DNA from: Strongylocentrotus purpuratus
Lineage: Eukaryota > Echinodermata > Echinoidea > Camarodonta > Strongylocentrotidae
Direction of reading: 5' to 3'
DNA: 64,000 nt
NCBI RefSeq assembly: GCF_000002235.5
Contig: NW_022145612.1
Location: 22,555,147-22,619,146, forward strand
Of the stretch, positions 27,101-38,900 are shown one piece after another (the stretch's first letter is position 1; the number at the start of each line of letters is the position of its first letter). Both the position numbers and the translations under genes were made by a program. Under the pieces are notes generated by a model that was not told the DNA's origin, ran no database searches, and was given only the letters and a program-made list of their open reading frames with translations.

Positions 27101-30100
27101 CCCAATGTGACTGCAATAGTGCTATTGCAGTCACTGAGGGACCATAGTTTTAATCAAGAGACTCAAATAAAGGCAGTATATATTTGTTTTATATACTTCA
27201 TTCATATATATTCATTGTTCATTGATTGGTTTAAAGATTTTGCTGTAAAAATCAAAGAATTCAAACTTACCCATTAGCTGTAGCCATTCCTATTACCTTG
27301 CCATTTCCTGCTTGCACAGTCCAAAATTAATACTAGTTCCATAAAGTTTGCAGCGATCACTCATAGGATTTCAACAGCATGTCGTATTCTCATACTCAAT
27401 GTTAAATTTTAATATACCAGTACTTTAAAACTTTACGCACTGCGACATGAGTACTGTTTTAATTTTTGCTAGCCGTAAATAGTACTTTTAGTTTCAAGAA
27501 GTTTCAAGAAGAAGTACTATTTACGGCTTGGGAGCCGTATATAGTACTTTTTGCAAAATAGCGTGTTTATTTATGATAATGTGACACACTTTTAACCAAT
27601 CAATGAACAAGAATATATGAATGAAGTATGTAATGACCCATAACATTGAATTGCTGACAGCAGCAACAAGCTTACCCTGACATTGCGCTGTAGACTTCTT
27701 ACCATGCTTGTGGTAGCATCAGAAATTTCCCTTATGTTTACATCCATCCAGTCTGTACATATGGCTTTTGATTATAATTGTAAAATTAGATTTGCTTTGA
27801 GGTGCTCAAGTTGAATAAATTACTTATTGCTTTTAATGCTGTATGATCTAGGTATAAATATCAGAAAGGATGTGGTTGCTGTTTAGATGAACTGCAAATA
27901 TCCAGATATATGTTTAAAAACTTGTGCTTTTAAGGAAAAAGAAATGTTGCCCAGTCTTAGATGTGTTGTAGATTTTTTTTTTCAAAGAGAGAAATTAGTC
28001 TCATGTCTGTCAAAGTATATAAATTCACAACAAATCCTTTTGTTCATTCCTTATAGTCAAAATAGACATTTTAGTATTCATACTGTTACAAAAAATACCA
28101 GTCAAACCTGAAAGCTTCCTTTTTGTGTACAAAAGAGTACAATTTAAGTATGTTTATTTGTGTGGTGTAGTTCATCGGTTAAGACCTGATTAATGTACTA
28201 TTGATCCTGTTAAAGAAATTTATGATCAATATAATCTATAGGATAGATAACACATGTAAGATTTTGTTCATTGCTCTGCGATTCCTTTTTTTTTGGGGGG
28301 GGGGGGGTATAGACAGATTTTATCTTGCATTCGTCTTTTCTTTTTTCTCTTTTCTTTTTAACTTCAGCTTCAATTTTAATGTTTTGTTCACATTTCTGTT
28401 TAGTTATGTTATTATTTTGTGTTACATTTATTTTCATCTTATATGTATTTCATTCTGTTCTTTCGGGTAGGGGGGGGGGGGGAGGAGAGAGGGGAAATGA
28501 AGGACTGTTGTGTTTATGAGCCTTTGGGTTTTACATTTGATTCATTGGTTTTAAATTCATATTCCTGTCTGAACCATTTGTTGTAAATAATTGTGGATTG
28601 TTTTTGTTTATCTTCTTATCTCCTGTTTGTTCACTGGGGGAGGGGGGGGTGTAATTTTCAAAAGCCATTATTTCACCAGATTTTACTTTGATGTATGTTC
28701 ACAAATTTCTTAAAACTTTCAAGCATCCAGATTTTGCATTAGTATTATGTTCTTCTCATATAACTGCATTTTGTGTTTCTTGTTTTCTTCTATCTCTACC
28801 AATATTAAAACATTTATTTGATTGTTTCTTTTTTAAATTTTGTTGGTGTTTATTATAATTTCAAACTCATGTTTGAACTATTATAAGGTATGTGAACTCT
28901 CATCTCTCATCTCTCAGAAATATATTGGAATCAAAATATCTCATGAAGAAGGATTTAGTCACTAACTTACATAGGCTTGGCGTTGGAAGTAATCTTTCCC
29001 TTTTCCCCCTTGTTTATACTTTTTCCTATCATCTAAAATCTAGTTGTTATTGATTTTAAGATTTCTTGTCAAGATGAACAGTAATGATGGCTATGAAAGG
29101 AATAAACCACAGTGATATTTTTTTCTCCCTCGAGTATGATTTAACACAAAGAAAGGGTGCTTGTGATGAGAAATAAACTAATTCGCTTGATATATAAATA
29201 GAGCTAAAAAGATAATAAAATTATGCCTGCAACAAAATTGCTTGGATACATAGGAAATCTTAGTTTCGCTGAATGCTGATGACATAAAACTAATTTTGGT
29301 GTGCTTTTCTCCACTTTACTTATCTATGCACTTGCATGGACTAATGAATTCACTGAATTGAATGCAACACACGAGGAACTGTAGCCCTCAAGCATTTTCC
29401 TCCCTTAATTTGATTCAGGAATATGAAAACAGAAATGTTGATTGCATTAAGATTGGTGTAGAATTGTACAATAGTTGTTTTGAATGAACAAAACTTGAAA
29501 TGGGTTTCAATTATTATTGGTTGAATTATCTGCTAGATAGGCATGTATGTATTAATGGTGAATTGAGTGCTGTCATTATTGAAAGTCAGATGTAATATGT
29601 AATTCGATGGCTCATAGTTAAATTAGACTAAATTATTAGAGTGATATAACCTGGAGCGGGAAGTGCATGTGTTGAATAACTTCTATAGAAATGTACTTTT
29701 ATGCAAAAATTATTGAGAGTTTTTGGGCTGCATTTTGTGAGATATTTCACTGGGAAGTCAGTGTGAAACTTGTCAATCTAGTTATTTGATATGTTAGTTA
29801 AAAATTTAAAAAAAACAAAAAAACAACAGAATTGTTCTTATCTCTTTTTAGGCAAATTGGAAGATGTTGTAGAAAGAAAATATGTAATAATCATGGTAAC
29901 AGTGGATAAGTAGTTGCTCTAAACTGTTAGGTGACAGTCTGTTTTATGTTGGTGTGTACATGGATGTATACATCTAAAGGGATGTTATGTGTAGTGATAT
30001 TTTGCATATCTAATCCTAGATTTACGCTACGATGGTGCTAATTGTGCGTGCCACTCTCTCTCATCTTTCATGCAGGTATCTTGGTCAATTGGTTCCATGA

Positions 30101-33100
30101 GAATATGTTGGTGGACTCCAGCGATAGCCGCATCCGGGTTATGGATGACGGTCGACTCTGCTTCTTCTACGCTTTGGCAAGTGATGCAGGAGCATACAGG
30201 TGTCAGGTCAAGAGCAATGTTATCTCTGACGGAGGTGTCGAAATGAGAGTCAGTCCATTGGTCACTGTTACAGTCAATGCCGGTAATTAATTATGATAAT
30301 AATAATAAGTTTGTTTACCCAGGGAAACTTCATCAGCTTCAATGCTGTTCTTCCTGAGAGACCTGCAATTATCAGTACCCCTGCGAATGCCCCACCTGGG
30401 TGGAGAGTGATAAATGTGGATCAATGTTGTGCCGGAATGAGATTCGAACCCTCAACCTTTAGATTGAGAGTCGAGCGAATGAATCACTATTCTTTACATT
30501 ACTGTTCCAATGAATATGGCAATTTTGGGGTCATATTTCTTTTTTTTCTCCATTATTCTGTTGGCTCCTATTGGGATTCTATTACATATATCTTATATCT
30601 TATATCATATATATCTTATTACACAGCGCTCAGTGAATACTTGTTGGACCTTTGCTGTGTGCAGTTGCAATCCATTTACACATCAATAAAAAAAACTGTT
30701 GTGGTTTACTGCTTCATGTCTGAACGAGCCTTTAGTCACGTTTAAAACCTGGACTATTGAAAGTAAAAACAAACTTATGATCGAATACTGGCTTGTTCTT
30801 CAAGTGATGCCCTATGTCCAGTCTCAATCAATCAATACACTTAACTCTTTGACCTTTCTTCTTGTTACAGGTTCTTCAAGTTCAGCTATCAGGATTGTTC
30901 AAGAGAACAGACCTACCGATGTGACGACCATTGCTGGAGAAGACGTCAAATTTGAATGTTTCTTCTATGGCCCGTAAGTATTCCATCCACATGGAGGAAA
31001 AATAATTACTCTTCCTTTTTGTATGTATTTTTATAAACCATTATGGAGGCAACCATACCTAGAGAAAAAAAGCAAACTGTAAGTATGCTAAATATATTAT
31101 TCATTGCGGATGTAGTATCGAAAATAGTATCGCTAGTGATATTTGTTTGTCTCGCAATGCCGGCCAGCACCAGTCGATTCTAATCAGCAGACGGGCCGAG
31201 CCAGCGGCCCGTTGATTGGATGAGCTCGCTACTGCTTCCGCCCAGCAGGCGAGCCGAACCAGCGGCCTGCTGATTGGTTGTGCACCGTGTGCATCGGCCA
31301 ATAGGCCTTGTGCGTTATTGTTCCAATTATCGATCAAATTATTGACCACTGCGCCGGTCCTCCCATAGAGTATAAAACACGCTTGCTTACATTAGTTTTC
31401 ATCACCTGACCAAGTGTTGCAGCGGCGCACGAAACGTCGTGATCTTTTAGATCCCTTATTGACCACGTTGCGAGACAAACGAATATCACTAGCGATATTA
31501 TTTTCGATATAAGTATGCTTATATAAGATTGCCTTGTATGCAGCTGGTAATGAGAAGGGTTATTATACTGCCAGCAAAATCAAGGCTATCAAAATGATCA
31601 GCTCAAATCTGCTAGCTAGCTTTCAAAGATCTAAGACACAACACCAATAAATACCAGTGTACCAAAATGTTGCTTAGCATTTCATCTGAGCCCAACACTG
31701 AGTTAAAATGCCAGTATTTCTGACTTAAAATTGAATTGAATACTCCCTCCCCATCATTCTTTCTTGATCTGTGACTTTGCCAGGCAACCAACAGGTCAGA
31801 TTCCCAGGGTCCAGTGGGTACGTACATCACCTCCTGGTGCTGGGTTGCCCACCGGTAGAGCCGTGCTGGAGGAAGGGGGTGAGATCTTAAGCATTGTGGG
31901 CGTGCAGCTGGAGGATGCAGGTTCCTACCTCTGTTACATCGATGACGTCAACAGTGGAGCTTCGGCAGGACTCAATGTCGCGGGTAGGTTGACGATTGAT
32001 TTGATCTACTTTATATAACCGCTATGAAAGCAAGTACAGTGAAACCTGTGTATAAAGACTGCACAAGATATACAAGAAAATGGTTTTCAGAAACAGCTGG
32101 TCTTATGCCTAGTCTCTGTAGAATGTGTTTCAGCGAGAAAATGTTTTATAAACAGGTGACCTATGTTTTTTAAATAGGTCCCAAAGCAGGTTTCACTGTA
32201 TATGTCTGTAAGCAACCAGAGGAATTAACCTATGACTTTAAGTCCTGTCCATAGACTTGGTTATTACAATTAATGCCTTACGAAAGGGAACTATAGCACA
32301 TCATGCCTTTCTTAAGAGAACTAGCGACCTTCTGGTTATAAGACCACTACTCTACCACTGAGTCATCAAGATATGATGGACATGGCAGTAATGCAGAGGC
32401 TGAGTTTCAGAGATGCATCAAATGCTAGTCAAATTTTTATTGCAAAAATCTAAGAAACTATTGACTGAGATTGTTAGAAGATATTTTTAAAACAAAACTA
32501 TTAGCAATCCTGTAATATGAAGATATGAATGTGATATGTTATACAACATCAAGCTGTTTTAAAACAGACTTGTTATGTTATACAATGTCAAGCTGTTGAA
32601 GAGGCTGTTCACACCGCAATGAGATAGCGCGGTCTATCGTAGCACCCCCTTTTTTCTAGCGCGCGCTAGACCGCGCTATCTCTTGTGGACCACCCCAAGA
32701 GGTGCTCCAGTGGCACGCCGTTTTGGCTCGCCGTGGCTCGCTGTTGGGCGGACCGAAACGACATTGTACCTTCCAAACCGCAGAGATAGCGCGGTCTAGC
32801 GCGCACTATCTATGCCTGTGTAAACAGCCTCTTAGACAAACTGTCAACACTTCCTAATACTGCCTTTGGTTATTCCATGATTTTTTTTCTCACCAAATAG
32901 GAGTATGATTACATACAGTTTCTTTAATTTGTTTATGTTTAATAAGCATTTTTATCATGCATTATTTTGCTTTTTTTGACCATGTAGAAGCCCCAGCGTG
33001 GGTCAGCGAACCAATGGATGCCATGAAAGACATCAACACCATGCAGGAATGGAACGTAGAGGCTGAGGAGGCTGACCAGTACACCTGGTATCGCAATGGA

Positions 33101-35844
33101 GAAATATTGACCGCTCGAGACAGACATCAGTTCCGCAACAACCTCGAGACACTCATAATAAGCGACCTTATGACGACGGATACAGCCATGTATCAGTGCT
33201 TTGCAAGCAACGATCATGGCATGATTTATTCCGCTGCACAGCTGTCCGTAAGAGGTAAGAACAACTGTAAATATTACTTGTTAGTACTTGAAGACAAAGT
33301 TTAACGGTTGTGTTTAAGTCTGTTGAAAAGGTTACAAGAGAAAGGGGGAAAGAGAGAAAGGCGCATACTTTAAATTAGAAATCAGTTTAAGCTGTACTTT
33401 TCAAATTCATCCAACATATTCTCCAGCAATCATTTTTATTTTCTTTGCTGTGTACAAAATATTGATGTGGAAATGGACAAATAGACAGAATAGAAGTAGA
33501 TAGAATAAAAGTAGACAAATTTTTCCATTTCTCCTCAGAGGCTGTGATTTTTTTATGCCAAATAAATGAGAATGATCGATACATTCGCTCTTCTCATCAT
33601 GCTTGTTTTTTTTTTTTGTCATTGGCTCTGACAGCCTTCCCACCCGAGTTCCTGAGCCCAATGGAAACAGACAAGCCTGCCCCACTCACAGCTACAGTCA
33701 CTGTGGTATGCGATGTGGATGCTGCCCCCGCTCCGACGGTCACATGGCAGCACGATGGTCAACCCATCACAGACGGCGCTCGCTACAACTTGACCGCTGA
33801 CCCTCCTAACCTGGTCATCATAGATGTACAGATGTCCGATGGTGGAACTTACCAGTGCACTGCCACCAATTCAAATGGAACAGTGACCGGCGAGGGTAGT
33901 CTGGATATAAAAGGTCAGCTAGTGCATTGTTTGTGTATTGATATCAGGACTGTCATGTAGAAAGGTTGAGTGGACACTCATTATATGGAGTTGATGAATC
34001 AAATCAAATCAAATTTGGGAATAACTGCAGAATACCCAACAACACGGTTACCCTAACATGACCATTCAGAAGATATCTGTATTTAGAAGTACCACTTCCT
34101 CCCAGCAATCTTGCATACCGTATTTGCCGGCGATAAGGCTGCAGCGCCGTATAGGCCGCACCCCCGATTTTGACATTTTAAAAAAACAACAAAAAAAAAA
34201 CAAAAAAAAACAACTTTTTGTCGAAGTCAGGATTTGATCTCTTGTGTATAAATGTTAATTTGACAAAAATCACTGCCTTAGACCACTCGGCCATCCCGCA
34301 CTGATACTAGCTTATGTAGTTTTTTGTGATGTATACACAAGCCTCTCTCTTGTGTATTGAAAAGGATTCAAAATAGCAACTTTGCATGATGGATGCTTCG
34401 CGGCAGCTCCGTTAAACAGGCCCTTCTTTTACTTTTGCAATGCATTGGCATGAACTTAGATTAAGATCTATCGGCAGATGTTGTTTTTGGAAGTTTATTT
34501 TCGTCTTCATGTCAACAATGCAAGATAAAATTGTCATGAAGATGTGTGGAAATGTATAGTTATTGTACCGTTCGTAGATCTAGTCCCATATGTGCAAATT
34601 CGTGCTGTTTTTAACTTACTTTTTAAAAAAAAATTTTACTCTTTCGTCGCATAGGCCGCACCCCCGACTTTTTGATATTTTATCTTCCAAAAATACTGCG
34701 GCCTTTACGCCGGCAAATACGGTACTATTCTTTGGATAACAATATGTGAGACGATATAAATAATTTTATGCAAATCCAAATGTATACAGCTAAAAATTCA
34801 AATCCAATCTAACCCAATCTAATCTGTCTTCCACTTGATTTCTTTGATAGATGCGACAGTGATCACGGGGCATCCTGATAACACCTTGGTAGAGGTTGGG
34901 CAGTCTACCACCCTGAAATGTAAAGCTGCTCATGATGAATACTTGGAGTTGACCTACCTATGGGAGCACAATGGAGTAGAAATCGACCTCAGTGAAATCG
35001 AGAGATACAGAATGGTAAGACCGCGAAAATGTAAACTAATTTCTTGCCAAATGGCATTAGTTTCGCAGCGGCACTCGCACCGCGAACCATGTAATCCACA
35101 GTCTTGTGACGTATCCACTAATGTGATATAATGAAATTACATTGAACAGCTTGTTATTTGCCGACGGAATAAGAGAATTATTGTGATGTGTAATGTTTCA
35201 TTATCAGAGTTCTTAAAGGTAATACAAAGTTTTTGGATGGGGTCATGAATTTGGTTCAAATGAACATATTGGAAGCATATGCGATCCTACAATATTCAGG
35301 GATCGTTGTTGCGGTTGAAATCGAGTCTAAAGTTATGAAATTGTAAATAATAAACTCTTTATGTTATATAGCTCCCTCTCAAGGTCAATATATTAATTAA
35401 GCTATAAAACAATGTTTCTTGACTAAAACCGACCTATTAGCTATTCCCGTTTGGAAATATATATCACAACTACATATTCTGAGATTTTCATGGTCACAGC
35501 TATCATTGTACAACCGTAGACGCTATTTGAAATTTATCAAAATTTACCGGGAGCGCCAGCACATTTTTCTTGTGTTTATAATACATCTACAGGGGCATCC
35601 AAATGTATCAAAATTGTAAAGAATCACTTTCCACCCAATTTTCAAATTTCCCAAAACTTTGTATTACCTTTAATGAACAAGATCGATTTGTTGAATTTAT
35701 GGGGACTTTTGTCAGACTTAGGGCATACAAGATAGATCAGTGGGTTAGTATCCAATACGGCGATGCTTATTTTCAGTGTTTGTATGAAATGCCTTCCTGC
35801 AAGGTTTAGCATTACATCTGACAGAGTCATGCAAATTAAACTCA

Positions 35845-35920
<76 letters not shown>

Positions 35921-38900
35921 CTCTTGTTCTTTTCTTACACCCATGGGGTCATTAATTAATATATCTCCAATTACATTTTGAATGGTATTGAATACAAGAT
36001 TTGGATCTACAAATTTTTTTCTTTACCTCTTTCTACTTCTGAAATATATTTTATTTCTCTGTTACCTATTTTCTTCTTCAAATTTTTATGTGGCCCGATA
36101 ATTTTCCTCCTTCTCTTCCTTAATAATCCGAGAGAGACAATGGCAACTTGGAGATCGTCTCAGCTCAGTTACGGGACGGTGGTGAATACACCTGCGTAGC
36201 TCTGACTGTGGCTGATTCAGACCGCTCTAGTGCTACGTTAGACATTGCAGGTCAGTATATATGTACCCCAGATTTCATTCTTTCTCTTCACCACCGTTCA
36301 TCAAAGTATCCAGTAAACTTGTGTCAGGGCCCTGTGTCATGAACATTAATCGCAATAACAAGTTACAATAGCTGAAGTCATGGTATTTGATTGGCTGAGA
36401 ACTAATTTTTTATGGAAATTTAGCATTTGTTTTTTATTACAAGTTTTATGAAACAGGGCCAAGAATTGAATACATTAAAGGAAGGAGGGCAGAACTCCAA
36501 CCAAACAATGATAACGAGATTTAGCAAGTGTAAATACGCTCTCAATTGTACATGTTAGGGACTTGTGAGTCAACTAGTCACACACGCGTACGCCCTCTTA
36601 TCGAGTATCGCCTGCAAGTAACCAAGTCCAATTTGGTTTCTCTGCGCATGATCTAATGTTGTCCCTCATTTTCTTCAGACCTAACTGTTAACTATTCATT
36701 AAAGATAAAAGCAGATGAAACACTCTTGTCTCCTTAGACATTTGTTTTTAAAATGTCAAAAAAAATTCTGAATAACTCAAAAAATTGTTCTGTGTGTAGT
36801 AGGGCCTCTTTTTTTATGCCTTCGTTACGAAGTAGCCGGAGTACGTACGGTTCTCGTGCAGAGCTAATGAAATGATTAGACTTTGGAATCACGAGGTCAA
36901 AGGTCACAGTGCTCATTATGTAGCCAATATATTGCAAGGTACAGGGCTTTTTTTAAGGGTTGATTTTATACATTCCCAATCTCCACACATTATTTTGTAG
37001 GTGATTGGTGCACTTTCAGTTTCCTTGAAAACAAAAGCAGATGAAAACACTCTGTCTCCTTATAGACTTTTGTTTTTAAAATGTAAAGTTTTTTTCTTAA
37101 CTCAAAAATTGTTCTGTTGTGGGTGGGCCTCTTTAAAAAAAAAATGTTAATGGGTCTCCGGGCTAATCACCCGTTAGATAGAGTATCTAGCTCTTGTGAT
37201 CCACTGTCCTATTTAAATATATATATCAAATTATTAATAACTGCTAGAACGACAGATGACAATTGACACAACAAATAGTTTATGCAATTTGAGACAGTCT
37301 CTTTCCATGAAAATAGTCTTACTGAAAGTTGCTGGCTTTAAAGTACATATATATCATTCCATCGTAGACTTTGATAGAACTAGCTGTTGTTCATCACATT
37401 TGATCATGATACCTGTTGGTTCTCCTCCTTTGTAGGACCCCCTGGTCCCCCGTCCGGTCTCTCGGTGGAGGTTGAGAACCTGGCTGCCAACCTGCGCTGG
37501 GTCCCAGGCACAGACAACAACAGCCCCATCACATCCTTTACCATCGAAGGACAAACGGATCATAGCGACGAATGGGTCGAACTCCGCTCAGGTCAGTGTC
37601 ACTGTCATTGTACTCCGTCGTGTTGTTGGCATAACTACGTACTAACTCATTTGCATATTTATGCAATATTCCAACCATCTTTTAGAAGAATAATCAATAA
37701 TGTGAATAAATTGTTACCAATGGCTGAATAGAAGATATTAATGCTGTATTAATTTGCTTATTGCATTAACAACATAATGCTTTTCCTGTGAGAGGCCACT
37801 GTGATATTTCACTTTACCGCTAATTTCTTTCCTGCATACTTTAAAGAATTCTTTCATCATGCTCAAATATAATGTTCAACTGCAAATAGTAATCCATATA
37901 TTGTGTGAAAGAAAAAGCTTTGTTGTAACACAAGTGCACTATAGGTAATTGTAGTACTTTCTATTCCTTTATATCTTACCCAATTATTATTAACTACTTT
38001 CCTTTTTTATATGAATATTTTTCAACATTCATATACAGGAGTTGTACTCTAACAAATTTAATCATAATATTTCATAATACATATATATTTTAACATCAAC
38101 TATCATAGTATGCAAATGCTCCGACTACCAACTATACTTAATTTTTAATTAACTGTTATTTTATATGTCATTTCAAAAAAGAGGTAAAGTATAGGGATAG
38201 AAGAGAAAAAGAGACCACAGTAATGATAATATATTGATACATCATTCTTTGTATCTAATCCTTAACACATTTGCATTGTACAGGCGTTTCAGTCCTCTCA
38301 GACTTTGGTGAGAATAAATTATCTCTCGTTTCTTAAGGTCTATTTTTTGCCTCTTTTTTTTCTCCGAAAAAACATTCTTTTACATATCATAGAGCTTGGA
38401 TTGCGTTTGTAGTTTGCTTCTTTTTTTTTTTTTTTTTTTACTTGACGTCCTTTTTCCCCCTTTGAAATAGTACACGCATATCTTGTATTGTAACTTTATC
38501 CTACATGACTATGTTCTGGTAGAAATTAGATAAACAACTGAGTTAATTTGTTGAAATTTATGTGAAAAGGAAACAACTGCAGTTTTTCACCAAATTTTGA
38601 AGAGCATGGTGCTAAAAAATGCATGACACAAATAAGGTACCTTTTAAAAAAAAACAATTTAGCCTTCAAGGGATGTCACTTTTTTAATGTGGTAATGGTA
38701 TAGTTAGTCCACAAAAGCTCTTCATATTTTATGGAGTAACTCTGTACAGAAAAATTAACTCACAACTTTAATTTTCAGAAACTTTTCTAATATGATATGT
38801 CACATTCTTTCAATTTGTTATGTACAATTTTGTTTGATGGCATAAACATCAGTGTTAATGTATAAACTAGTTTTATAGAGAAGTTGTAAAATTTCTATCT

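Noticed and set aside
31390-31445. Hammerhead ribozyme
   Set aside because: cgaaacgtcg fits one half of the core, but the CTGANGA box reads ctgacca and the stems are weak.
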